Below are positions 48,184 to 56,949 of a DNA stretch of 64,000 nt, one piece after another. Both the position numbers and the translations under genes were made by a program. The notes under the pieces were generated by a model. That model was not told the origin of the DNA, did not search any database, and was given only the letters and a program-made list of their open reading frames with translations. The DNA is from an uncultured Chloroflexota bacterium (GTDB lineage: Bacteria > Chloroflexota > Dehalococcoidia > Lucifugimonadales > CAJXCD01): positions 172,863 through 236,862 of the forward strand of contig CAJXCD010000001.1 of the NCBI GenBank assembly GCA_913051545.1, in the 5' to 3' direction. The stretch's first letter is position 1; each line of letters opens with the position of its first letter.

Positions 48184-51100
48184 TTATTGTGACTCCGTGC
48201 CTCTCGCAAGGGTACCAAGATCGACTTTCGCTATGCTTCGACCGATTATGGCTAATGAAACGATAAATATTATAATTACACTAGCTAAAACGGGTGCCAA
48301 AAGTCCCCAGTCAGTGATTAAAACAAATGGGGGAACCACTGGCTGGCCGTTTTCCGTGATTGCCAGTGGTGCTACCATCAGTTTGCTCATTTGGATTCCT
48401 GTCCATACGCCCAGCCCTATGGCCAACCCTGCGATTCCGAGGTGCTCGAACCCAAGCACGCTGACCATTTGCGATCGTGAAAGCCCCATAGCCTTTAAAA
48501 ACCCTATCTCATACCTGCTTTTGATCGCGAAAATCAACAAATATGAACCATATCCAAAAGATGCGGAAAGAATCACAACAAATAATGATAGCAACACCGC
48601 TCCACTCCACCCGGCTGAGCTGAAAGGATCTTTACGGACGGACTCTAGGTTTAAGCCACCATCATCTATGTCGGCAATCATTTCTGTCACATCATCCAAC
48701 ACTTGTTCCATAGGTTCTGATGGACGGGTTTTCTTAAGAAAAATTTCATTAGGTCTCATTTCGGTAGTACTTCTGGCGGCCGGATTGCCTACCAAATTTA
48801 CGGTCCCGAGCAGCATTTTCAAGTCAGCGATAATGAATGCGCTTCTGCCTTCCAGTATAGTCGGGAAATAGTCGACTGATCCTTTTACCACTGCTGGAAT
48901 AGAACGGCCAGAAATATCTATAAAAAATACGTCTCCTATGTCATATCCAGTATTGTTTGACAACGACTGGCTAATTACAACAGGAATGTGGGGGTCTGAT
49001 CCAGTTAGACTGCGGTAGAAACCACGCACTCCCAGCGCTGTGTCTGTGCCATACGTAAACAAGCCAGATCGGACTCCATTATATGCAATATTATTGGTAA
49101 CAGAAAATTTATCTCTGGATAGATTTGCTGTGACAATTGGAATCCATTGAGGTGATTGCTGTTCAAAGTCTATTAGAATTCGTTTCTCATTAGCCCAAAT
49201 TGAATCCGGGTCTTCTGTCGAGACGTATATGTCATCTATCCATAGAGATCCCGCTCGAGCAGTAGTAGCGACTCCAGACCTAAATAGCTGGATAGATACA
49301 AGTTCCAACTCTTGTTGTGGTCCGGAGGAGGGCAATTTCCCAGTGTGAAGTCTCCAGTCTGAATGACCTAGCTTGCCCATAGAAACAGTTTTTATTCTGC
49401 CAGATTCATCTTCAAACACTAACCAAAGGGCCAAATTTGGGTTTGGTTTTTCAGGCTTTGCCCACAGGCCAATAGTTGATGATCCATCCGGAATAACGAT
49501 CTTTTTTGAGAAATCGGATGGGTTAAGAGCGGACATGACCTCATCCAAGGATATTTCAGAAAAATCCTCTCTGAAATACCAGTCTAATTCTGTAACTTTC
49601 TCCGATTCTAAGGCAAATACTTGGACGGCTTCTCCATTCACATATCCACTGGTACGAATGGCTAGAGACGCGGAAGATATGTCGGGTGACTTTAGGTATT
49701 TGTCCATAACACCAGATAACCCACCTGGTGTATAGAGGGGGATGCCGGTTACTCTCATGTCTGTTGGCAGTTCATACCGTATTCGGTCTTCTTGGCTTTG
49801 TAGTAAAGTTCCTCCAACAGTTGTGGCTAATATGCTAAGGCCAGTGGCCAGCATTAGAAGCAGGACTAGCCAAGTATATTGGAGGGGATTTCGTGCCATA
49901 CGGGATAGTCCCACCGAAACCCAAACAGGAAATAATTTAGAAGCATATTTAAGTAAACGGAAAGCAATTTGGAGTGGAACTAACGACAAAATGCCAATCA
50001 TAGGAATGAACAATAAGTCGCCACTCTCGATCGGGTCTAGATATAGAAATCCTGCTGTAAGTGTTGCCTGAACGATAATTCCAGCCCAGAACAAAATTGG
50101 TGCTACGAACCTGTTTGATAGTCTGTAGACTAGGCCAATTCCGATTACTAGGACAAACACAGGGATTAAAGTTGTGAATTCCCCTCCCTGTATCGTACGA
50201 AACAGCAACACAGATGCGATAGACATAACAGAAAAAGCAGATATTATGTGTATCAGTTTTGGGGAATCTCCGTTAATGAAACTTACAAACAGTGGGAATA
50301 GCCTTAGAAATACGAGTGCGGCTACCAGCATGAATATGCCTGGGGCTAGAAGCAGTGCTTCATTCACTCCAACGTCTCCGAACAAGCCCTCTGATATGAA
50401 CTGGCCTCTAGCTTGTAATTCCCAGTAGAATAGACCTCCCGCAACTACTAAGGCAATATCTATGTAATACCTATGCATGAAAGGTATTGAAGGAGGTCTG
50501 GATGTTCGAAGTTTTTGTAACAGGGGGCTAATTCTGCTTGTAAGTAGAGGGGGTACAAAATAAAGGACGAAACATAGTAAACCTATAGCACCTAGCGCTA
50601 TTAATGCCAAATCTGAAACACGGGCAGGAAGGGTGTTGCCTGAAGTGACAGCTGAGAAATACGGTAATTTACCAGCCGCCGACACCAAGAAAAATGCTAA
50701 TGGAGCAGCGACTACCATAGAAACCAAGGCTAATAAGATACCCTCGATACCGTATATTCGGGCTATCTTAACCGATCCCATGCCTCGGGATCTTAGTAAG
50801 GCTGCATCTCTTATCCTGCCCTGCACTAAATATCCAACTAGCATGAGTACGTAGAAAAATACTGTAATTACCATTGCTGACGATAATAGAAGTAGTGGCA
50901 CAGATGAGAAAAAACTTTTGCGATTAATGTTTTTTATCAAGTTTTGAACTGGTCCCATGCTGATTGATATCTGGGAGAAAGATCTATTAAATGATTCGAT
51001 CTCAAGCTCTGTGGCATTACTCTGTACCTGAGGCATTTCTGGTCGTCGCGTTTGACTTGAAGGCACTGTCCAGACTGGACTTAATAGGCCCTCTGGAAAC

Positions 51101-52695
51101 CTTTTGGAATATACGTCGATCATCATGTCTCTTGTAATGAATAAAACCACAGGGGGTTCTTCCGGATCGACACTTACTCCTTCCGGAGGCGGTTCCCCAA
51201 AAGGAGGGATACCCAATGGAGGTTGTTCAAAGAGTTCGCCGACAATATTCCAGAAAGGATCGCTTGGGTCAGATTTCTCAAAAACACCTGATATTTTTGC
51301 TGAAAGCTGGATGGTTGAGGCTATGGTTGTAGTTCCGCTCAGTGGCCAGTGTAAAGTGACTATGTCGCCTTGGTCGATGTCAAACGCGGATTTAGTTGCC
51401 GAACTTATGGCAGCTTCAATAATTGGCCCCTCCGGACCGTCAATTAATTCGCTTGATGGCATTTTACCCGACAAGAGACGTCCGTAGCGTTCAATATTGG
51501 ATAGGTGTTGAAATGAACCTCTTGCTACTATTTCTCCCGTGTCTCGAATTTCTGGCAGGGGTCTGTTTGGCAGCTCAACTAGATTAGTGCTGCCTTTGAA
51601 ATATTCCTCATGTCCCCCTCCTACGCCTGATATTGATCCTGCAGAAGCTGGTGTGCTAATAGGAACGTCTTCAAATCCGCGACGGATAGCAGATTCAAAT
51701 GAATCTAACCTTCGATTTGCATCACCAACGGTAGTATTTTTTAGCAACTTCTTGCTGGATCGAACAGTCCATATGGGGTCAATTACTGTACCGGGATAGG
51801 TTGGACCAACAATATCTAGCATCGCTTTTCGAGTTACAAACAAGACAACAGGAGGTTCGTTGGGGTCAACATTGATTCCTGGTGGTGGGGCTTCGCCTTC
51901 CGGCGGCAACCCTAAAGGGGCCTGGTCCAGAAATATATGCGAGTCGTCCCAGTAGCCATCATAGGTTGCTAAGCTAAATATGTCGGAATCCGCCCTGTCA
52001 AAAATTCCAGCGACCTGAGCATAGAGGACGTGGGGGGAACCAAGGTCGGGTGTGAGGGTTAAGATATCTCCTACGGCTAAATCAAAATGCAGTCGTGTGT
52101 TCACGCTAATCGCGACTTCTACCGCAGGACCTTTGTACGTCGCAACCATCTCACTCCCAGGCATTCGACCCCCGCACCGGATCTCGTTTCCATTGCTATC
52201 AAAGGAACTACAACTGAAGGTTGCGTGTGGCTCAAGATTAGATAGGTATTGGAACGACCCTCTTGAAGTTATTGGTCCTTGGTTTTCAAATCCGCAAGTT
52301 GCTCCAATGCCTCCGCATTCACCTTGGTCTCTCCCTGAAGGAAGCGGTCGTGATGGTAGCCCAACCAAATTGGTGCTGGTCTTGTAATAAACTTCTCGAC
52401 CAATAAAAATATTTCCCAAATCTTCTTGGATTGCGTTGTCTAGTGACTCATTCACTTTGTACAGGGCAGGTTCCGTTAATGGTATGTCTGATGCAAATAT
52501 CTGGAACGTCAGAAATTTTGCTTGCATTCGATCCAATGAGGTTTTGAAGGAAATTTGTTGCAAGGACTCTAGATACATGGGTGTAGCGGATACTACGGAC
52601 CCGATGATCACAAAGCCCACAAATATACTAACTAGAAGTTTCCAGTCGATACCTATGCGACGCCTGCCAAATTTTAGGCCAAAGGTGTTTCTCAT
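48184..52695 (-). CDS. Giant FtsX/MacB-like ABC permease (1503 aa) with duplicated ectodomain and beta-sandwich-like insert
   Basis: 'VGYLVQGRIRDAALLRSRGMGSVKIARIYGIEGILLALVSMVVAAPL' and 'KSRYEIGFLKAMGLSRSQMVSVLGFEHLGIAGLAIGLGVWTG' FtsX-like segments; internal duplication at aa ~104-315 and ~367-548. Confidence 0.88.
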   Translation of the reverse strand: MRNTFGLKFGRRRIGIDWKLLVSIFVGFVIIGSVVSATPMYLESLQQISFKTSLDRMQAKFLTFQIFASDIPLTEPALYKVNESLDNAIQEDLGNIFIGREVYYKTSTNLVGLPSRPLPSGRDQGECGGIGATCGFENQGPITSRGSFQYLSNLEPHATFSCSSFDSNGNEIRCGGRMPGSEMVATYKGPAVEVAISVNTRLHFDLAVGDILTLTPDLGSPHVLYAQVAGIFDRADSDIFSLATYDGYWDDSHIFLDQAPLGLPPEGEAPPPGINVDPNEPPVVLFVTRKAMLDIVGPTYPGTVIDPIWTVRSSKKLLKNTTVGDANRRLDSFESAIRRGFEDVPISTPASAGSISGVGGGHEEYFKGSTNLVELPNRPLPEIRDTGEIVARGSFQHLSNIERYGRLLSGKMPSSELIDGPEGPIIEAAISSATKSAFDIDQGDIVTLHWPLSGTTTIASTIQLSAKISGVFEKSDPSDPFWNIVGELFEQPPLGIPPFGEPPPEGVSVDPEEPPVVLFITRDMMIDVYSKRFPEGLLSPVWTVPSSQTRRPEMPQVQSNATELEIESFNRSFSQISISMGPVQNLIKNINRKSFFSSVPLLLLSSAMVITVFFYVLMLVGYLVQGRIRDAALLRSRGMGSVKIARIYGIEGILLALVSMVVAAPLAFFLVSAAGKLPYFSAVTSGNTLPARVSDLALIALGAIGLLCFVLYFVPPLLTSRISPLLQKLRTSRPPSIPFMHRYYIDIALVVAGGLFYWELQARGQFISEGLFGDVGVNEALLLAPGIFMLVAALVFLRLFPLFVSFINGDSPKLIHIISAFSVMSIASVLLFRTIQGGEFTTLIPVFVLVIGIGLVYRLSNRFVAPILFWAGIIVQATLTAGFLYLDPIESGDLLFIPMIGILSLVPLQIAFRLLKYASKLFPVWVSVGLSRMARNPLQYTWLVLLLMLATGLSILATTVGGTLLQSQEDRIRYELPTDMRVTGIPLYTPGGLSGVMDKYLKSPDISSASLAIRTSGYVNGEAVQVFALESEKVTELDWYFREDFSEISLDEVMSALNPSDFSKKIVIPDGSSTIGLWAKPEKPNPNLALWLVFEDESGRIKTVSMGKLGHSDWRLHTGKLPSSGPQQELELVSIQLFRSGVATTARAGSLWIDDIYVSTEDPDSIWANEKRILIDFEQQSPQWIPIVTANLSRDKFSVTNNIAYNGVRSGLFTYGTDTALGVRGFYRSLTGSDPHIPVVISQSLSNNTGYDIGDVFFIDISGRSIPAVVKGSVDYFPTILEGRSAFIIADLKMLLGTVNLVGNPAARSTTEMRPNEIFLKKTRPSEPMEQVLDDVTEMIADIDDGGLNLESVRKDPFSSAGWSGAVLLSLFVVILSASFGYGSYLLIFAIKSRYEIGFLKAMGLSRSQMVSVLGFEHLGIAGLAIGLGVWTGIQMSKLMVAPLAITENGQPVVPPFVLITDWGLLAPVLASVIIIFIVSLAIIGRSIAKVDLGTLARGTESQ

Positions 52696-52723
52696 TTATT
52701 TGTAGCCGCTGTACAGATTACAG

Positions 52724-52743
52724 CGTTATATAAAGATATAACG
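52724..52743. promoter_or_regulatory. Palindromic candidate operator upstream of the ABC operon
   Basis: CGTTATAT-AAAG-ATATAACG perfect 8-bp inverted repeat, 28 bp upstream of the 1503-aa permease start. Confidence 0.4.
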
Positions 52744-52866
52744 TTAGCAAATAGAATTTTGTTTAGTTAGGTTGCGTGATTTTACAGTATGTTTGTTGTT
52801 TTGTGAATCGCAACTGAGTATTTATAATGGAATTTACTTCTGTTTCTATAACACGAGAGGTGGGAT

Positions 52867-53022
52867 ATGGGGCTCTATATTGCTTTCGTAATTATTTTCA
52901 TTGCTACTCTTATTTCCTTTTTTGCAGGGTCGATTTCTGGAGATTTAACGTTGCTCTATATAGGGGTTGCAGGTGTTTTGGTGTTATTCCTTGTAAGGCG
53001 ATTGTTCCTCCCCAGAGATTAA
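52867..53022 (+). CDS. Small two-TM membrane protein (51 aa), missing from the ORF track
   Basis: MGLYIAFVIIFIATLISFFAGSISGDLTLLYIGVAGVLVLFLVRRLFLPRD; preceded by gagaggtg Shine-Dalgarno-like sequence. The tracked ORF 52827-53033 is a different frame. Confidence 0.65.
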   Translation: MGLYIAFVIIFIATLISFFAGSISGDLTLLYIGVAGVLVLFLVRRLFLPRD

Positions 53023-53127
53023 AGGGTTATTAAATAACTTATTTCTCCTTAGTATAAAAAAGCTGGTCGCTGCTCACTGGTTGGGCTATACTCATGAATC
53101 TACTGGCAAATATAAAGTACATTAGAC

Positions 53128-53445
53128 ATGAAAGATAAAATCGTTGGCATAAACAAAATACAGATCAAAGAATTTCAAGTAATTGTGCTATGGGCGGATG
53201 GACACGAGAGTATTTATGAAGCCAAGTACCTGCGCATCAATTGTGCGTGTGCTGAGTGCGTTGAGGAATGGAGTAACAGGCCCCTTCTCGACCCCGCTTC
53301 TGTTCCTGCTGACCTCCATGCAGAAGACTATCTGATTGTTGGAAAGTATGCTGTTCAATTTCTTTGGAGCGACACACACTTTACAGGGATTTATCCCTTC
53401 GCAATGCTGAGAGATTTGTGTACTTGTGAAGAGCATTCTGGTTAA
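53128..53445 (+). CDS. DUF971 (gamma-butyrobetaine hydroxylase-like N-terminal) domain protein
   Basis: 'VIVLWADGHESIYEAKYLRINCACAECVEEWSNRPLLDP', 'YAVQFLWSDTHFTGIYPFAMLRDLC'. Confidence 0.9.
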   Translation: MKDKIVGINKIQIKEFQVIVLWADGHESIYEAKYLRINCACAECVEEWSNRPLLDPASVPADLHAEDYLIVGKYAVQFLWSDTHFTGIYPFAMLRDLCTCEEHSG

Positions 53446-53515
53446 GGGCTGAAATTTACAAATCAGCGCAATGCTCTCTCAAATACTTACAAGGTATATT
53501 TGTTTTGGGTTGTGG

Positions 53516-54301
53516 CTATGTTTTGATTGCTGACTGTAGGGCGTCACGAAGCCCGAAGAGATTTAAGGTTTCAATTTCGTCGCCAAAGATCTGATTCATG
53601 ATTGTGATGGAGGCCTGCCCTGCCCTAATGGCCCAAACATCCGTACCTGTTTTTGGGTCTTCTTTTGAGGGCTGATGGTGCTTTATCCAGTAGTGGGACC
53701 TTCTGCCCACGTTTTCCTTTTCAACTTTACCCATGTATGCTTTTGGTCCAAGGGTTGTAAATTGAACTCCCTTGACCTCTTCAATGTTTCTGTCAGGCAA
53801 ATTCAGATTCAGGATCAAAGATTTAGTAGTCTCTATATTCAGTAAGTGATTCACGGCAGCCCTGCCAACCAATGCTGCTACATCGTACCTAACCGGCATG
53901 CCGTTGGTGTACTCAGATGAAATTGCTATAGAGGGGATGTTTCTATAGTAACCCTGGAGCGCAGCTCCTACAGTCCCAGAGCCGAAAACATCTAGCCCTA
54001 AATTAGCTCCGGGATTAATCCCTGACACAAGTACGTCGAATGGTTCATCAAACATTGCCTCTGTGGCCAGAATGACGCTATCAGAAGGGGTGCCTTGAAC
54101 AACATAAGATTTTACTCCTTCTACGTAGGAAGGGAATTCCTGTGTGCGTAACACAGAACTTATGGTCATGGCTGTGCCAACTCCACTCATGTCTCGGTCT
54201 GGCGCAACGACATATATATCCCCCAGCCCTTCGAGTGCTTTCGCAATATGCCATAAACCTTCAGCGTATATACCGTCATCATTTGTTATGAGTATTTTCA
54301 A
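53516..54301 (-). CDS. surE: 5'/3'-nucleotidase SurE
   Basis: 'MKILITNDDGIYAEGLWHIAKALEGLGDIYVVAPDRDMSGVGTAMT', 'GTPSDSVILA', 'LVSGINPGANLGLDVFGSGTVGAALQG'. Confidence 0.95.
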   Translation of the reverse strand: MKILITNDDGIYAEGLWHIAKALEGLGDIYVVAPDRDMSGVGTAMTISSVLRTQEFPSYVEGVKSYVVQGTPSDSVILATEAMFDEPFDVLVSGINPGANLGLDVFGSGTVGAALQGYYRNIPSIAISSEYTNGMPVRYDVAALVGRAAVNHLLNIETTKSLILNLNLPDRNIEEVKGVQFTTLGPKAYMGKVEKENVGRRSHYWIKHHQPSKEDPKTGTDVWAIRAGQASITIMNQIFGDEIETLNLFGLRDALQSAIKT

Positions 54302-54340
54302 AGTTGTCTTTTTCTTGTAGGCTTTTATGCACCAAGCATT

Positions 54341-55165
54341 TTATTTTAAGGTGGTATTGTCTATAAGACGTGTTTTGCCAACCCATACCGCTAATGAAAT
54401 TAATGCAGGCTTTTCTAGTTGTTCAACCTCTTCCAATGTGAAAGCGTCAGATATGCTGATGTATTCTAGTCGAGCTAGTGGCTCTGTTTCTATCATGGTT
54501 TGCATACCTTTCTTAATCGTTTGGGCGTCCTTGGTACCCATGCTTTCTGCTAAATTTAAAGATTTGTGTAGGATAGTAGCCGCCTTGCGTTCGGCTGGAC
54601 TTAGATGAACGTTCCTACTGCTTATGGCTAATCCATCCGTTTCCCGTACAGTTGGCATCATTATGATCTCGGCCCCTAGGTTTAGATCAGAGTTCATCTT
54701 GTTTATTATCACGCCCTGCTGTGCATCTTTCTGGCCAAAATAGGCGCGGTCTGCACGAGTCAAAGAGAGTAATTTGCAGACCACGGTAGATACGCCGTCA
54801 AAATGACCATTGCGAAATTGGCTTTCAAATATTCTTGACGCCAGGCCTAACCTTACAATGGTATCGAACCCTCTGGGGTACATCTCTGTTATGGGTGGCG
54901 TAAATGCAATGTCGACACATTCTTCCCTAAGTATGCCCAAGTCGTTTTCTAGGCTTCTTGGGTATAAATTTAAGTCATCGGTGCTTTCGAATTGCAGGGG
55001 ATTGATAAAAATGCTTGCGACCACTGTCTTGTTTTCCGATCTAGCCTTACGGATAAGAGAAATATGACCGCTATGCAGCGATCCCATAGTAGGCACTAGC
55101 CCCAGTGGCACCTTCCCTTCTTTAATCACAGCCCTAAGGCCATCTATAGATTTACATATTTTCAT
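54341..55165 (-). CDS. panC: Pantothenate synthetase
   Basis: 'GLVPTMGSLHSGHISLIRKARSENKTVVASIFINPLQF', 'RADRAYFGQKDAQQ', 'RETDGLAISSRNVHLSPAER'. Confidence 0.95.
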   Translation of the reverse strand: MKICKSIDGLRAVIKEGKVPLGLVPTMGSLHSGHISLIRKARSENKTVVASIFINPLQFESTDDLNLYPRSLENDLGILREECVDIAFTPPITEMYPRGFDTIVRLGLASRIFESQFRNGHFDGVSTVVCKLLSLTRADRAYFGQKDAQQGVIINKMNSDLNLGAEIIMMPTVRETDGLAISSRNVHLSPAERKAATILHKSLNLAESMGTKDAQTIKKGMQTMIETEPLARLEYISISDAFTLEEVEQLEKPALISLAVWVGKTRLIDNTTLK

Positions 55166-55167
55166 GC

Positions 55168-56010
55168 TTAAATCGTGGTCTCATCCAACAAGGCTTCGTA
55201 GACAATTTTGTCAATCGAATAACTTTCGTTGGCATCAGGGAATGAACTTTCCTTAACATCTTTCGTATAATCTGAAATGGCTTTAACAATGGATTCATCT
55301 AAATCGGCATACCTTCTGGCATGCCTTGGACGAAAATCAGGCAACAAACCTAGCAAGTCGTGAAAAACTTGTACCTGTCCGTCACATTCTGCACCTGACC
55401 CGATTCCTATGGTTGGTATAGACAGTCGCTGGGTAATTATCCCTGCCAGTTTTGAAGGGATCAACTCCAATACGATGGCGTAAACCCCTGAATTTTGAAG
55501 GGCTACGGCATCATTTAGTAATTCACGGGCTGATTCCAGTGTTTTCCCCTGGATACTGTATCCCCCGAGTTGATGTATCGACTGGGGTGTTAGCCCTATA
55601 TGACCCATCACTGGCACGCCGGCATCAACGATTCGGCTTACGGTGCCCGTGACCTTTCTTCCACCTTCCAGTTTTACGGATTGAGCGCCTGCTTCACTGA
55701 GCATCCGGCCAGCGTTTTGAACAGCGCCTCTAACATCTGCCTTGTAGCTCATAAATGGCATGTCTGCTACTACATGGGATTCTTTAGTCCCTCTTACTAC
55801 AGCCTTGGTGTGTGACACTATGTCATCCATTGTTACAGGTATTGTTGAGTCATAACCTAGAATGCATTGCCCAAGACTATCTCCAACGAGAATCAACCTT
55901 ACCCCTGCCCGTTCAACAAGTCGGGCTGCCGTATAGTCATAGGCTGTGATCATAGGGATCGACTCACCTCGACGTTTCATTTCACCTAGTTCCTGAATTG
56001 TTAAACGCAT
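55168..56010 (-). CDS. panB: 3-methyl-2-oxobutanoate hydroxymethyltransferase
   Basis: 'MITAYDYTAARLVERAGVRLILVGDSLGQCILGYDSTIPVTMDDIVSHTKAVVRG', 'HIGLTPQSIHQLGGYSIQGK'. Confidence 0.95.
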   Translation of the reverse strand: MRLTIQELGEMKRRGESIPMITAYDYTAARLVERAGVRLILVGDSLGQCILGYDSTIPVTMDDIVSHTKAVVRGTKESHVVADMPFMSYKADVRGAVQNAGRMLSEAGAQSVKLEGGRKVTGTVSRIVDAGVPVMGHIGLTPQSIHQLGGYSIQGKTLESARELLNDAVALQNSGVYAIVLELIPSKLAGIITQRLSIPTIGIGSGAECDGQVQVFHDLLGLLPDFRPRHARRYADLDESIVKAISDYTKDVKESSFPDANESYSIDKIVYEALLDETTI

Positions 56011-56126
56011 ATTGGTACCTCCTCATTATTTCTCACTCCGAGTGAGGGCCAGCGCTTGTAACTCCTAGTAGTCAGTGACTATTTGTTCTACAAGGATGTA
56101 CCTAATTATCGTACACTGCATTTGGT

Positions 56127-56876
56127 TTGGAAGGAAGGGGTCCCAAAGTAACATTTAACCCGAAGAAGGTTCTAAGGAAAATTTTCGATTTAGATGTTTC
56201 TCATGGTAGGCTTAATTCTGACCTTAATTATCAAAATGGAGTGCTTGTGGAAAAGCTTAATTTGGGGAAAACAGTAGTTGTTAGAGAAATTTGGAACGGG
56301 AGAATTTGGTCTGGCAGGCCGTTTGTACTTGTCGAAGATGAACCAGATATGTTAGTTATGTTCATGCCGGCTGGCACTCGTTGGATAAAACCTGTAACAC
56401 TTTCAGGTGGCTTGCTTAGGATACCTAAGGAGGAATGGAAGCTTGCAGAAGCCAGAATTCCTATTCATATGCTAGTTTTTGCTAAGCCAGGCGCAGATCA
56501 TAGCATTAGGATGATTTGGGCAGAGCCAGAATTTAAATTTGTTCGATGGTACGTTAATTTAGAACAACCGTTAGTACGAACAAAGATGGGTTTCGATTAT
56601 ATGGATCATGTTTTAGATATTGTGGTCAACCCAGACTTGTCAGGATGGAAATGGAAAGACGAGGATGAATTGCAGGAGGCGATTGAGCTAGGCTTATTAT
56701 CTTGTATCAGGGCAGATCAATTGAGAACGGAAGGAATGCGAGTTCTTAAAATGATTGAAGAGAGGGAGCATCCATTTGATGGTAGTTGGCTTGATTGGTG
56801 CCCAGATCCCCATTGGCAGAGCCCCGAATTGCCACAAGGCTGGAATGATACGACACTTTATCCTGCGGGATTTTGA
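56127..56876 (+). CDS. DUF402 domain-containing protein
   Basis: 'EIWNGRIWSGRPFVLVEDEPDMLVMFMPAGTRWIKPV', 'FKFVRWYVNLEQPLVRTKMGFDYMDHVLDIVVNPDLSGWKWKDEDELQEAIELGL'; TTG start. Confidence 0.88.
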   Translation: MEGRGPKVTFNPKKVLRKIFDLDVSHGRLNSDLNYQNGVLVEKLNLGKTVVVREIWNGRIWSGRPFVLVEDEPDMLVMFMPAGTRWIKPVTLSGGLLRIPKEEWKLAEARIPIHMLVFAKPGADHSIRMIWAEPEFKFVRWYVNLEQPLVRTKMGFDYMDHVLDIVVNPDLSGWKWKDEDELQEAIELGLLSCIRADQLRTEGMRVLKMIEEREHPFDGSWLDWCPDPHWQSPELPQGWNDTTLYPAGF

Positions 56877-56949
56877 TGTACAAAAAACATATATGCCTTA
56901 TTCAAATATGGTCGCAGTGATTTTGGTTGTATAGAAATTTCAGATACGG

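Noticed and set aside
44668-52705. Many antisense ORFs opposite the permease genes (e.g. 48197-48871, 51104-51487)
   Set aside because: They are shadow frames of strongly coding minus-strand genes, with no motifs or ribosome-binding sites.
52827-53033. 68-aa ORF reported in the track
   Set aside because: Cysteine/tyrosine-rich wrong-frame translation; the in-register 51-aa membrane protein at 52867-53022 fits better.
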